Source: Novosphingopyxis sp965218915 (GTDB lineage: Bacteria > Pseudomonadota > Alphaproteobacteria > Sphingomonadales > Sphingomonadaceae). Taken from it: a DNA stretch of 64,000 nt. This document shows, one piece after another, positions 42,188 to 51,090 of this stretch (positions are counted from its first letter, which is position 1; the number at the start of each line of letters is the position of its first letter). Below the pieces are notes generated by a model. It did no database searches, had not been told where the DNA came from, and worked only from the letters and a program-made list of their open reading frames with translations. A program made the position numbers and the translations under genes. The stretch spans positions 23,845-87,844 of the forward strand of contig NZ_OZ244711.1 in NCBI RefSeq assembly GCF_965218915.1. The letters are read 5' to 3'.

Positions 42188-42470
42188 GAGCGACCTCCTT
42201 GAGCGGTACTTCCGTGGTTGCGGCACAGGTCACCACGCTGATGACACCGAGATCGAGCGCGTGTCCCCCGTATATGAGACAGGAGTATTGGCCCCGTGGG
42301 GTGCTCACCTCATAGCGTGTTCTGTTGAAGCCGGCGTCGTGCCGGTTGAGGACCTGGATGACGGGTTGGCCGAGATAGGTTTCGGTTTCTGCCCGTATCC
42401 GCGCGTCGGGCAGCAGGGTTTCGGGGCAGCCGCTCAGTGCCAGTGCGGCCGAGAGGAGGATCGCGCGCAT
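42180..42470 (-). CDS. Small lipoprotein next to virD4
   Basis: 96 residues with a signal peptide and lipobox (MRAILLSAALALSGC). The mature part contains AETETYLGQPVIQVLNRHD, RTRYEVSTPRGQYSCLIYGG and a final Cys (VVTCAA), so one disulfide is likely. It begins three bases after the virD4 stop. Position and architecture suggest a TrbK/Eex-like surface-exclusion lipoprotein, which is an inference from context. Confidence 0.65.
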   Translation of the reverse strand: MRAILLSAALALSGCPETLLPDARIRAETETYLGQPVIQVLNRHDAGFNRTRYEVSTPRGQYSCLIYGGHALDLGVISVVTCAATTEVPLKEVAHV

Positions 42471-42472
42471 TG

Positions 42473-44335
42473 CTATTCGGCCGCCTCGGCGGGAATCGCC
42501 GAGTGGACTGGGCGTCGAACAAATCGATTGTCGCCGGCGATGCTGTTCTCCCACTCGCGGCGAAAATAGAGCGGTACGCCACAGCGGATCGGGGCGCAGC
42601 CGGCGGCTAGGACGAACATCTCGTCGGCGCGCGCCTCGCGGATCTCGTCGGGCTTGATAAGGCTGCGCTTGATTTCGTGACGGTTCGTGTTCCGCCCGCG
42701 CGAGCGCGTGCCCAGCTCGAAGCCCTTGTTCGACGTGCCCCGGTTGTCGCCCTCGCTAGTGGCCTGCACGCCATGTTCGCCGATTTCCTTGGACAAGGAC
42801 TCTTGCGTGCGGCGATCCAGCACTCGCGCATAGCCGCGCCAGGACAGGTTCGGGAACCACAGGTCGCAACCAGCCTTGCCGCGGCGGCCCCAGACCTCGT
42901 CAATTTCGGTCTCGGACAGATGCGGGAGGTGCAACGTGGCGCCGTATTTGCGGCCGGTGTCGCGCAGCAGCTCGAAGGCGACCACGCGCCCGATAGTGCC
43001 CATCTCGTCCGGGATGATAAGGGTACGGCTGTGATAGTTCCCGTTCGCCTCGATGAAGGCCCAGGCAAAGGCGTCCAGCGCAGCCCGAACGATACCCGGG
43101 GAGAACTTGAGCGCATCAAACCCGACGTGGATGTAGACCGTCGTCGGGCGCTCGGTGATCTCGCGCGGCGACAAATCCGTGCCGGAAAGGAAGTCGGCGG
43201 CCGCGTCGTCCAGCATCCAGCGCGTGAGCTGAGTGGCGGAGAAGTAGGCGCCGCTGAACGTCTCCTCGGCCAGGCCCATGAGCGTCCTGGCACCGAGCTT
43301 GGCGGCCGTGCACGGGCTGATCGCCGCGATCCCGGCGAGGAGATTTTTCATGTCCTTCTCAGCCGTCGTGATGAGATCGCGCAGGGTGCGCAGGTTGCGG
43401 TGGTGGCGGGGCACGCTTTCGTCCCAGAGCATGTGACCGAGCAGCGCGGCCACCATGTTCCGCCCGGCGTCGTCGAAAATGCTGTCGGCGTCGCGGTCGC
43501 GCTCCTCGCCGCACAACGAACCGACGACGGAGAGCACGCGCCTCGTGGCGTTGGGAGATTTGGGGTCGATGCCGCCCAGCAGGTCAAGGGCATCGCCCCC
43601 GAGAGCAATCCGGATTACACGATTGCCCATCGCCTCGCGCGCGCTCTGGGTCAGGTCGGCGATTTCGTCCGACGGGTCGACGACGATGGCGGAGCCACGC
43701 CAGTGCATCAGGCGCGTGGCGATGGAGGCGGTCTTTCCGCCGCCGCTGCCGGAGACGAAAATCGAGTGCGTCGGCCCCTCGATGCACGGATCGACCAGGA
43801 GCGGCACCTGGCCGCCGGGTCCCCAGGTTGCTTTGTCGCGCGACCTGAACTCGAGCGCGCCAACCTCGGACAGATCCATGCGGACGGCCTCGCCGATGAC
43901 AAGGAAGGGCTCGCCAGACGGGTCGGGCTGGAAGCGGTCCCGGGCCTCGTTCATTGGCAGCCAGTCGGCATGGCCATGATTGTCAGTGTCGGCCCGCTCA
44001 ATGGGCTTCACCGGCTTCCGCATGCCGACCGCGAGCAGGCGGCTCCAGCGCAGGGCGCGGAGCCGTGCGAAGATCGCGGCCACGATGAGGAGGGCGGCAA
44101 CGCTCGGCAGGAACGCGGCGGCGATGAGCGCGCCTAGCAGCTTGGGGGCACCGCGCGCGTACGGCAGCGCGTCGTACCAGAGCGTGAGTTCCCACTCCAG
44201 GCGTACCCGGCCAAGGCCATAAGTGTTGCTCAGATAGGCGAACAGGTAGCTCGAGGCCGCGAGCCAGCCGAGCGCGAGCAGCAGCGGGACGGCGACGACG
44301 GCGACGGCCGCTGCAATCAGGCCGCGGCGGCGCAT
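42473..44335 (-). CDS. virD4: VirD4/TraG-type coupling ATPase
   Basis: 620 residues. Two N-terminal membrane helices (AVAVVAVPLLLALGWLAAS and FLPSVAALLIVAAIFARL) are followed by the cytoplasmic ATPase domain. Walker A is IFVSGSGGGKTASIATRL (near residue 197), Walker B is RTLIIPDEMGTIG, and LHLPHLSETEIDEVWG corresponds to the TraG/VirD4 helix region. It hands the relaxase-DNA complex to the secretion channel. GAGGAGG lies about nine bases before the ATG, and the gene overlaps virB11 by 19 bases. Confidence 0.93.
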   Translation of the reverse strand: MRRRGLIAAAVAVVAVPLLLALGWLAASSYLFAYLSNTYGLGRVRLEWELTLWYDALPYARGAPKLLGALIAAAFLPSVAALLIVAAIFARLRALRWSRLLAVGMRKPVKPIERADTDNHGHADWLPMNEARDRFQPDPSGEPFLVIGEAVRMDLSEVGALEFRSRDKATWGPGGQVPLLVDPCIEGPTHSIFVSGSGGGKTASIATRLMHWRGSAIVVDPSDEIADLTQSAREAMGNRVIRIALGGDALDLLGGIDPKSPNATRRVLSVVGSLCGEERDRDADSIFDDAGRNMVAALLGHMLWDESVPRHHRNLRTLRDLITTAEKDMKNLLAGIAAISPCTAAKLGARTLMGLAEETFSGAYFSATQLTRWMLDDAAADFLSGTDLSPREITERPTTVYIHVGFDALKFSPGIVRAALDAFAWAFIEANGNYHSRTLIIPDEMGTIGRVVAFELLRDTGRKYGATLHLPHLSETEIDEVWGRRGKAGCDLWFPNLSWRGYARVLDRRTQESLSKEIGEHGVQATSEGDNRGTSNKGFELGTRSRGRNTNRHEIKRSLIKPDEIREARADEMFVLAAGCAPIRCGVPLYFRREWENSIAGDNRFVRRPVHSAIPAEAAE

Positions 44336-45327
44336 GCAGCCAAATCCTCCTCGGCCTTAACCCAGACCTGGGGCGCGCTGAACCCGTCGTCGCCGCGGGC
44401 GAGCCACACCACGATGTCGAGGTAGCGGCGCAGAAGCGAGCGGGCCTTGCTGTCGGGAAGGGTCGCCGCACCCGCGTGCTGCTTGAGCATGAGCTCCAAC
44501 GCGTCGAACGCCTCGCCTTCCTCCGCATGCCAGCTCGTCATGCCGCCGGGGTGCCCGGCGGCGAGCGCCTGAATGAAGGCGAACGCCTCCGGTCCGCGGC
44601 ACTCCTGCAGCATGATGCGGTCCGGCCGCATGCGCCGGGCGGCGCGAACGCAGTCCTCGGCCGAGATACCGGGCTGGCCAGGCTCGGCGAAAAACAGGGC
44701 GACGTGGTTGCGTTGCCGGAGTGCGCCGAACTCGTCGGCGTCCTCGGCTGTGACGATGCGCTCGCCCTCGGGGATCTCCTGCAGCAGGCGCTTAATAAAA
44801 TCGGTCTTGCCGCTGCCGGTCGCGCCGCAAGCGCCGATCGTGCGGCGGCTGCGCACGGCAAGCTTCCAGAACTCGCGCCACCGCTGCGCGCGTTTCAGCT
44901 CGATCAGGGCCAGATCATGAGCCGTTGAACGCGGTGCGCCGGCACGGGAGAACATCCCCTCGAAGTCGGGATCGTCCACGCGACGGGCGACGGTGGCGGG
45001 CTTCCGGACAGTCAGGGAGATGACGCCTTGCCGCGTTGCTTTGGGACGGCACGCCTGCAATCGCTCGCCATCGGGCAGGGTGCCGCGGGCGAGCGGATGC
45101 TTGTCGTCGAACTCGGCGCCGGCGGAGTGGGCGGCATAGACGGCGATGGTCTCGATCCGTTCGAACGTGGCCGCCGGAGCATCGTGCCAGGTCCAGATCC
45201 CGTCGCGCTCTACCCCGATCTCGCCGGGCCGGTTGACAACGACTTCCGTGGTCAGCGGATCCGCGAGGGGTGTACTAAGGCCACAGACATCCAGCAGCCG
45301 GCGGAGCGGGCGTTCGCCGGGTCTCAC
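44317..45327 (-). CDS. virB11: VirB11-type secretion ATPase
   Basis: 336 residues from a GTG that overlaps the virB10 stop (GTGA); the longer open frame upstream lies inside virB10. The N-terminal domain has TEVVVNRPGEIGVERDG, and the RecA-like domain has Walker A IGACGATGSGKTDFIKRL, the Asp box RIVTAEDADEFGAL, Walker B RIMLQECRGPEAFAFIQAL and the His box AGHPGGMTSWHAEEG. It forms a hexamer at the cytoplasmic base and powers pilus assembly and DNA transfer. Confidence 0.95.
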   Translation of the reverse strand: MRPGERPLRRLLDVCGLSTPLADPLTTEVVVNRPGEIGVERDGIWTWHDAPAATFERIETIAVYAAHSAGAEFDDKHPLARGTLPDGERLQACRPKATRQGVISLTVRKPATVARRVDDPDFEGMFSRAGAPRSTAHDLALIELKRAQRWREFWKLAVRSRRTIGACGATGSGKTDFIKRLLQEIPEGERIVTAEDADEFGALRQRNHVALFFAEPGQPGISAEDCVRAARRMRPDRIMLQECRGPEAFAFIQALAAGHPGGMTSWHAEEGEAFDALELMLKQHAGAATLPDSKARSLLRRYLDIVVWLARGDDGFSAPQVWVKAEEDLAACAAAA

Positions 45328-46439
45328 CTTCCGGTCTCCGAGAGCGCGTAGGCGTCCGAGAAGTCGATGGGCTGCGCGACCAGCAGGCCGATGCGCGAAC
45401 CTTGGTTGACCCGGAGCGTGTTGCGCACATTGGCCGAGTTGCGGATCACCTCTGCAAGCGCGTAGTCGATGCCGCCCACATTGATGTTGGTGTAGCTGCT
45501 GCCGCGCTGCTGCAACGCCGTTTGCGCGGCACCGATCGCGCCCTGCGTGGTGAGCAGGACCAGGGCTGAACCGATGCGCGCCCAAGGATGAGTATCCAGC
45601 TCGCCGTCGAAGCCACCGCGGCCCAGGCCATCGCCCATGGGGAAGCTCCCGAGCGGCACGGGGACGCCGTTTGGGGTGATGGCGTAGCCTGCGACGGCGC
45701 CGACGCGGTTCTCACCAAGGCCGATGTCGCTCTGGTAGTCGCCGACGATGCGGGTTCCGGCCTCCATCAGCTTGACGCCCAGAGGCGAGTAAACCGTTTC
45801 GTCGGTATGACAGAACACCTTGCCGGGCTTGGTGGTGTCGAGGGCGTTGTCGAGCAGGCACGTCACCACGCCCGGCATCATTGTAAAGGTCATGTCCATC
45901 GCCGGGCCGGCCTTGAGGCCGGGGATGGCAGTGGGCTTGAATGCAACGGTGCTCTTACCGGCCTCGGCTCCTGTCCGATTAGGGCCAGCTTGCGGCGCCC
46001 CTTCGGGCTGAGACCTGTCACGCGGGAACGCTCCAGGCGTGAAGGTCAGCATTCGGGGCGGGCGAGGGCCAGTAATCTCTGATCTACTCGGAGCGCCGGG
46101 GGGTGGCCCGAAAGCATCGCGGACTTGGGGCGGCGGCGGAGCCGGAGGGGGCGGGGCCAGGTTCACCGGCGGCATGGCGTTCGCCACCGGAACGATACTG
46201 CGACGAAACTCGGGCGTGGGCACGAACTGGCCGAGCTGCTGCCCGACCGCAGAGGCGTGCCTGACCGGCGTCTTGTGGGCGTCGCGCCAGAACACGAAGC
46301 CAACGACGACGGCGCAGCCCACGGTCCAGAGGGCGATCAGGCGCCAGCCGGACCGCCAGCGGCGGAAGCGGCCGCCACGCGAACGTCCCCGTTCGGACTG
46401 CTCGCGTTCGTCCCGATCGTTGGGCGGGTCAACGGCCAC
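45324..46439 (-). CDS. virB10: VirB10-type channel protein
   Basis: 371 residues from a GTG overlapping virB9 by 11 bases. A short cytoplasmic Arg/Asp-rich tail precedes one membrane helix (LIALWTVGCAVVVGFVFW). A Pro-rich periplasmic stretch follows (VNLAPPPPAPPPPQVRDAFG), and the C-terminal beta-barrel domain has CLLDNALDTTKPGKVFCHTD, RIVGDYQSDIGLGENRVG and GSSYTNINVG. It spans both membranes and forms the core complex with VirB7 and VirB9. Confidence 0.94.
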   Translation of the reverse strand: MAVDPPNDRDEREQSERGRSRGGRFRRWRSGWRLIALWTVGCAVVVGFVFWRDAHKTPVRHASAVGQQLGQFVPTPEFRRSIVPVANAMPPVNLAPPPPAPPPPQVRDAFGPPPGAPSRSEITGPRPPRMLTFTPGAFPRDRSQPEGAPQAGPNRTGAEAGKSTVAFKPTAIPGLKAGPAMDMTFTMMPGVVTCLLDNALDTTKPGKVFCHTDETVYSPLGVKLMEAGTRIVGDYQSDIGLGENRVGAVAGYAITPNGVPVPLGSFPMGDGLGRGGFDGELDTHPWARIGSALVLLTTQGAIGAAQTALQQRGSSYTNINVGGIDYALAEVIRNSANVRNTLRVNQGSRIGLLVAQPIDFSDAYALSETGR

Positions 46440-47481
46440 GGCCGGCGCTCCTGAGCACGCGCCTGACACCGGGCGAGACGGTTCCGGTGCCCGGATCAGC
46501 CAAGCCGCCCGTCGCGGGGTTGATACCGGCCGGGTTGTAGGCGCGGTTGAAGATGTAGAGCGCGGTCTGGCCTGAGTAGAGATGCATCTCCTTGGCCACC
46601 CGCGGCACGACAAGTGTGTCACCGCGCATGAAGGGAATGAGCGCCTGCTCCTTGCCATCCGGTCCGAGCACGAACACCGAGGGCGGCCGAAGCTGGCCCT
46701 GGTAGCGCAGGAACGTCATCTGGCCGTTGTCGCACACGGACACGGGGGCGATGGCCGCGCTGCCCCAACCGACGTAGCGAGGGTTGCAGGCCGGGCCGAG
46801 TTCGCCGGCTGTTTCCGGACCGGTGCCGGCGGCAGCAAGGGAGGTGCGCGCCTGCGCTTCACGAGCGGCAGCTTGGCGCTGTTGCGCCAACGCGATCCTT
46901 ACTTGGGAGGCGGCCTGAGCTTTCATTGCCTGCTCGGCGCGCTCGACTTCACTGTTTTTCACGATTAGGCCGAACGTGGCCTCCGGGGCGTCCTCACTCC
47001 CCGCCGTCCCTTCGGCACGTGCGCCCGCGCCGGTCGAGGCAAGCGAGGCAGTGACGCCGGAGGGCTCCGGCGGCGCCGGAAGCGCGGTCAGGTCGAACTG
47101 GTAGGGGTATTCGTGGCCATCCGCGTCCACTGTGGTGACGACGAGGTTCGTGTGGCCGGGCTGCACGGGCCAGAGAGGCAAGTTGTTCTTGAGCGCCATG
47201 GCCTGACCGTTGCCGCTGGCTTGCGGACCTTCCCAGATCCCTGCGGTGCCGAAAGCGACCCGGTAAATCGCTTCCTTGGGGTTGAAGGTGATGTTCGCGA
47301 CGCGGCCGACGACTCCTGTCAGCCGAATGCGCTTGAGCGGCGATGCGGTCACGGCCTGCATGTGATCGGTAGGACCGGCTGTTGGCTGCGGGGCAGGGGA
47401 GGTGGCGCCGAAGACAGCGGCAGGGGTCGCGAAGGCGGTCCCCGCAGCGAGAGCGAAGGAAAGCGATGCCCGCGTGGTCAT
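46429..47481 (-). CDS. virB9: VirB9-type outer-membrane-complex protein
   Basis: 350 residues with a signal peptide (RASLSFALAAGTAFATPAAV). VirB9 blocks are RVANITFNPKEAIYRVAFGT, the central Ala/Gln-rich coiled region (MKAQAASQVRIALAQQRQA), VSVCDNGQMTFLRYQGQL and TALYIFNRAYNPAG. The start at MTTRASL overlaps virB8 by four bases (ATGA). It should pair with the small lipoprotein encoded upstream of virB8. The central linker is longer than in Agrobacterium VirB9 (about 290 residues). Confidence 0.93.
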   Translation of the reverse strand: MTTRASLSFALAAGTAFATPAAVFGATSPAPQPTAGPTDHMQAVTASPLKRIRLTGVVGRVANITFNPKEAIYRVAFGTAGIWEGPQASGNGQAMALKNNLPLWPVQPGHTNLVVTTVDADGHEYPYQFDLTALPAPPEPSGVTASLASTGAGARAEGTAGSEDAPEATFGLIVKNSEVERAEQAMKAQAASQVRIALAQQRQAAAREAQARTSLAAAGTGPETAGELGPACNPRYVGWGSAAIAPVSVCDNGQMTFLRYQGQLRPPSVFVLGPDGKEQALIPFMRGDTLVVPRVAKEMHLYSGQTALYIFNRAYNPAGINPATGGLADPGTGTVSPGVRRVLRSAGRGR

Positions 47482-48212
47482 GCGTCTCCGCTCCGATAGT
47501 CGAGGCACTGGAAGCCGGTCAGGTTAAGCGACCGGTCGTCGTCGCTGACGGCCGCCAGGTCAGGACGCCAGACGAAGGTCACGACGGCTTCGTAGGGCTT
47601 GGCGGCGAGTTGCGCGCCGCCGACGATTTCAGTCCGCTGGAACGTCACGCGCCAGACCTGGGCGTCGCCGGATCGTCCCAGCGGCCAGAACTGGAACCTG
47701 TCCACCACGACGCTGGTCTGGTTGCGGTATTTCGCGGCCGGCGAGCGCGGATTCTTGGGCGAGAGCTCGTCCGCGAACCGGGCCTGCATGGCTGGGTCGG
47801 ACATCACCGCGATCTGGTGAAAATTGAGCGCGTAGGCGTCCGGGATGTAGGTCTCGGCCGCGGCGATCAGCTTGCGGAGGTCTGCCTTGGCCTGTTGCTC
47901 GCCAAACAGCGTCCGTGGTGCATCCTTCGCCAGCACGGACGGAGCGACTTGCTGCGAACCGAGGTCGAACGGCACGAATTTCACCTCCGTCGTCTTGAGC
48001 GGGAAGAGCGACGCGGCGGCGACGATGCCAGCAACACCGATGAGCGTGCCGGCGGCGCCGACGATGTAGCCGCCGACGCGAATCGCGCGGCGGTTGGCCC
48101 TGATCTCCTGGTCGAGCGCCTTGCCCTGCTCGTAGAACTCCTGGCGATCTTCCGCTTCGAGTTCTCCGGCGGCAGTCCAGCCGCCCGGCGGCGAGGGAAC
48201 GGCGCCACTCAT
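47478..48212 (-). CDS. virB8: VirB8-type inner-membrane assembly factor
   Basis: 244 residues. A cytoplasmic tail with EDRQEFYEQGKALDQEIRAN leads to one membrane helix (IVGAAGTLIGVAGIVAAASL). The periplasmic NTF2-like domain shows LIAAAETYIPDAYALNFHQI, YRNQTSVVVDRFQFW and VWRVTFQRTEIVGG. It nucleates the secretion complex at the inner membrane. It overlaps the virB7-like gene by four bases (ATGA). Confidence 0.94.
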   Translation of the reverse strand: MSGAVPSPPGGWTAAGELEAEDRQEFYEQGKALDQEIRANRRAIRVGGYIVGAAGTLIGVAGIVAAASLFPLKTTEVKFVPFDLGSQQVAPSVLAKDAPRTLFGEQQAKADLRKLIAAAETYIPDAYALNFHQIAVMSDPAMQARFADELSPKNPRSPAAKYRNQTSVVVDRFQFWPLGRSGDAQVWRVTFQRTEIVGGAQLAAKPYEAVVTFVWRPDLAAVSDDDRSLNLTGFQCLDYRSGDA

Positions 48213-48373
48213 GGACGCCCCGCGGTCGCGATAACGTCGAGATCAGCGGTCGTGGGTTGCCACTGGCCCGGATTGAACGCGAAGGGAGTGCCTTCCGGCT
48301 TGGGCAAGCCTTGGCCCGTGCACGCGGTGAGAACCAGGGCGGCAAGGGCGAGAGTGAGGGCGCGGCGAACCAA
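48209..48373 (-). CDS. virB7: VirB7-type small lipoprotein
   Basis: A 54-residue protein: LALAALVLTAC is a lipobox with the lipidated cysteine at position 18, then PEGTPFAFNPGQWQPTTADL. The start is TTG with AGGAGG six bases upstream. The stop overlaps the virB8 start (ATGA). VirB7 proteins are short lipoproteins of exactly this size that stabilise VirB9 at the outer membrane, and the gene is in the standard place between virB6 and virB8. Confidence 0.75.
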   Translation of the reverse strand: MVRRALTLALAALVLTACTGQGLPKPEGTPFAFNPGQWQPTTADLDVIATAGRP

Positions 48374-48382
48374 CGGGACCTC

Positions 48383-48508
48383 CTATGACTTGGCAGACGA
48401 GAGGGAACGGCGTGCCGCGGCGATCGCGCCGGAGCTGGCAGACCCGGCCGCACTGGCGCCCGCACGTGCGGTGTTGGCGGTGCGGGAGGCGAGAGCGGTT
48501 GCCGTAGT
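48383..48508 (-). pseudogene. virB6: virB6, 3' fragment cut off by Tn3 insertion
   Basis: The minus strand encodes TATALASRTANTARAGASAA through RRSLSSAKS and a TAG stop. It joins in frame to the main virB6 part at 57696-58585 when the transposon and one GTAGT copy are removed, giving an open length of 1011 bases. The Ala/Ser/Arg-rich tail is typical of VirB6 C-termini. Its stop lies 10 bases before the virB7 start. Confidence 0.85.
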
Positions 48509-48546
48509 GGGGATGCGTGGGAGTTTCTGCAGCCGTGTACGCTAAG
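48509..48546 (+). repeat. Left terminal inverted repeat of outer Tn3 transposon
   Basis: 38 bases starting GGGGATGCGTGGGAGTTTC and ending CGTACGCTAAG-type sequence (ACGCTAAG). It overlaps the resolvase stop codon. GTAGT immediately precedes it. Confidence 0.95.
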
Positions 48547-49120
48547 GGGTTGGCTGTGGGGTATCCGGCATGAGGGCGAGTTCGCGGTAGAGCGTTGATC
48601 GGCCGAGGCCGATTTGGCGCGCGGCGGCGCTGGGCGATAAGCCGCTACGGATCAGGGTTAGCGCCGCCTGCAACTTCTCTTCGTCGAGCGGCGGCCGGCC
48701 TGGACGCTTGCCGCGGGCCCGCGCGGCAGCAACGCCATCGCGGGTACGTTCGACGATCAGGCGCCGCTCAAAGTGCGCGATGGCGCCGAACACGTGGAAC
48801 ACCAGCTCGCCGGACGCGGACACGGTGTCGAGACGCTCCTCCAGCGAGCGGAACCCCAGCCCACGCGCCTTGAAGCCCTCCACGGTCACGAGCAGTTCCC
48901 TGAGCGAGCGGCCGAGCCGGTCGAGGCGCACGACGCACGCCAGGTCGCCCGGGCGCGCGTAGTCCAGCAGCGCTGCCAATCCAGGTCGGTCGAAGCTCTT
49001 GCCCGAGGCCACGTCCTCGAACACGCGGATCGCGCCGGCCTCGTCGCGCAAGCGGCGGCGCTGAACCTCCAGGTCCTGCTCGGCGGTGGAGACGCGGGCG
49101 TAGCCGATGACGTCGGGCAC
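48542..49120 (-). CDS. tnpR: TnpR serine resolvase of the outer transposon
   Basis: 192 residues, the usual resolvase length. Catalytic domain: DVIGYARVSTAEQDLEVQRR with the active serine, LACVVRLDRLGRSLREL and FGAIAHFERRLIVERTRDGV. The C-terminal helix-turn-helix is LTLIRSGLSPSAAARQIGLG. It resolves cointegrates at a res site. Its stop is inside the left terminal repeat. The racemase gene ends six bases upstream, so the two are probably co-transcribed. Confidence 0.95.
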   Translation of the reverse strand: MPDVIGYARVSTAEQDLEVQRRRLRDEAGAIRVFEDVASGKSFDRPGLAALLDYARPGDLACVVRLDRLGRSLRELLVTVEGFKARGLGFRSLEERLDTVSASGELVFHVFGAIAHFERRLIVERTRDGVAAARARGKRPGRPPLDEEKLQAALTLIRSGLSPSAAARQIGLGRSTLYRELALMPDTPQPTP

Positions 49121-49126
49121 GTGCGT

Positions 49127-49846
49127 TCACGCGCTCTGCCGCACGCCGGACAGGGCGCGCTCCACGGCTGCCTCCGCGTGGATGCGGGTTGTGTCGAACA
49201 GCGGCATCGGGCTGTCCTGCGGCCCGACCAGCAGCATGATTTCCGTGCAGCCTAGGATGACGGCCTCGGCGCCGCGCTCGACCAGGCCCGCGATCACCGC
49301 CCGGTAAGCATCGCGCGAGCCTGGATCAACTCGGCCCTGCACCAACTCGTCGTAGATCACCCGATGCACCAGCGCACGGTCCGCATCGCCCGGCACCAGC
49401 ACGTCGAGCCCGAACCGGTGCTGGAGCCGTCCCTTGTAGAAGTCCTGCTCCATCGTGAACGCCGTGCCGAGCAGGCCGACGGTCCGGACGCCCCGCGCTC
49501 GGATGCGCTCGGCCGTGGGGTCGGCGATGTGCAACAGCTGGATGCGCACGGCCGCCTGCACCTCGTCGGCCATGCGATGCATGGTGTTGGTGCAGATTAG
49601 GAAGAAGTCGGCGCCGCCCCGCTCCAATCTCCGCGCTGCGTCGATCAGCAAAGCCGCCGCCTCATCCCAGCGTCCGGCGTGCTGCAGCGCCTCGATCTCG
49701 CCGAAGTCGAACGACCACATCAGGCAGCGCGCGGAGCGCAATCCGCCCAGACGGTCGCGGACTGTTTGGTTGATGATGCGGTAGTACTCGGCCGAGCTCT
49801 CCCAGCTCATGCCGCCGATCAGTCCGATGACGCCCTGCTGCGGCAC
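49127..49846 (-). CDS. Aspartate/glutamate racemase family protein (transposon passenger)
   Basis: 239 residues from a GTG preceded by GAGG; a longer frame upstream lacks protein character. The first motif is GLIGGMSWESSAEYYRIINQ, typical of YgeA-type racemases. The two catalytic cysteines are in FFLICTNTMHRMADEV and AVILGCTEIMLLVG. It should interconvert L- and D-aspartate or glutamate (or broader substrates) in the cytoplasm without a cofactor. As a passenger in a Tn3 transposon it is unusual; a benefit through D-amino acid production or detoxification is possible. Confidence 0.88.
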   Translation of the reverse strand: MPQQGVIGLIGGMSWESSAEYYRIINQTVRDRLGGLRSARCLMWSFDFGEIEALQHAGRWDEAAALLIDAARRLERGGADFFLICTNTMHRMADEVQAAVRIQLLHIADPTAERIRARGVRTVGLLGTAFTMEQDFYKGRLQHRFGLDVLVPGDADRALVHRVIYDELVQGRVDPGSRDAYRAVIAGLVERGAEAVILGCTEIMLLVGPQDSPMPLFDTTRIHAEAAVERALSGVRQSA

Positions 49847-50020
49847 GCTGCGATCCTCGTCCGTGTGATGCCTAAGTCCCAGAACCGAGCGGTTGCTGGA
49901 CGAGCCCTGCCACGGGCTGATTTGGCGCCGGAACGGGTCCATAAACTACGTCCAGAAAGAGTGGCCCGTCCAGGTATCCCGAGTAGGTTTCCGGGACGCC
50001 GCCTCCTGCCCTGGACCCCC

Positions 50021-51024
50021 ATGCCCGCATCGTCTGTCCAACTTCTCGCGCCGCAGGCGCGGGTCCTCCTGTTCGACCCGCCGACCGATCGCGACGAAGC
50101 TCTTCGCCGTTGTGCGCTGGCGCCGGAGGACCTGGCGCTCGCGCGACGGCATCGACGCGCGCACAACCGACTGGGCTTCGCGGTGCAGCTCGCCCTCGTG
50201 CGCGACCTCGGCCGCCCGTTGCGCCCGGACGAGGCGCTGCCCGGCACCGTCGTTGAGGCCGTCGCGGACCAGCTCGGCGTGGAGCCGGCCGTGTTCGAGC
50301 TGTATGCCCGACGGGACGGCACACGCCGCGAGCACGCCGGCGAGATCGCGGTGCTGCTGGAGTTGCGCGCCATGCGCCAGGCGGACTACCGCGCTTCGAT
50401 CCGGGCGGCCGCAGCCTGCGCGGCAGGCACGGACAAAGGTGAGCCTATCACCCGCGCGGTGATCGACGACTTGAAAGAGCGTCGTATCACCGTGCCCCCG
50501 CCCGCCCTCGTGGAACGCCTGGCGCTGGCTGGCCGGGCCTGGGCGCGGCGGCAGTCCCATCGCGACCTGATCCGCGATCTTCCCGACCAGGCACGGATCG
50601 GTCTGGAAGACCTGTTGACCAAGCGTGCGGAGGACGGGCGCACCCTGCACGGCTGGATCGGCGAGGTCCCGGAAGGGCCGAAGCTGAAGAACCTTGCGGG
50701 CGTCGTCGCGCGCCTGCAGGTGCTGCGCCGCATCGGCATCAACGACGAGCGGCGACGCACCGTCCACGCCAACCGTTACGGGGTCCTCGCCCGTGAGGCG
50801 CGCATCCTGCCCGCGCGCGAACTGCTGCGCTTCTCCCCCGAGCGGCGGCTTGCCACCCTCGCCGCCTTCGTCATCGAGCGCCAGGCGGCGTTGACCGACC
50901 TTGCCGTCGAGATATTCGACAAGCTGGTCGGGACAGCCCGGCGCAAAGCCGACATCCGGCACGAACAGAACCTGCTCGCACGGGCCAAGGCGCTCGCCTG
51001 CGTCGCACGCGACCACGCCACCCT
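50021..51024 (+). pseudogene. tnpA: Outer transposon tnpA, 5' part (split by inner transposon)
   Basis: From MPASSVQLLAPQ to the insertion point. This is the N-terminal DUF4158 domain of a Tn3 transposase: RHRRAHNRLGFAVQLALVRD, VADQLGVEPAVFELYARRDG and DLIRDLPDQARIGLEDLLTK. Joining base 51024 to base 55661 (dropping the inner element and one ACCCT) gives an uninterrupted 1001-residue protein across ARDHATLGRALLEARTAG. The 174-base space before it, shared with the divergent racemase-tnpR pair, probably holds the promoters and res site. Confidence 0.92.
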
Positions 51025-51062
51025 GGGGCAGAAGGCCCATCTCTACGAAAACGTACGGTAGC
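51025..51062 (+). repeat. Left terminal inverted repeat of inner transposon
   Basis: 38 bases starting GGGGCAGAAGGCCCATCT and ending ACGTACGGTAGC. Because the transposon carries sequence resembling its target's reading frame, the outer tnpA frame runs a further 12 codons into it before stopping. Confidence 0.92.
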
Positions 51063-51090
51063 GGTATTGGACGCAATGTTGAGGGTCGGG

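Noticed and set aside
49847..49942. Longer N-terminus for the racemase
   Set aside because: The extra 32 residues lack family similarity and the GTG at 49846 has a ribosome site; the racemase fold begins right after it.
51062..51090. Inner transposon end placed at the short GGTA match after 51055
   Set aside because: Comparing the flanks showed that the inverted repeat extends outward to GGGG at 51025 and 55655, with an exact ACCCT duplication, which fits the family far better.
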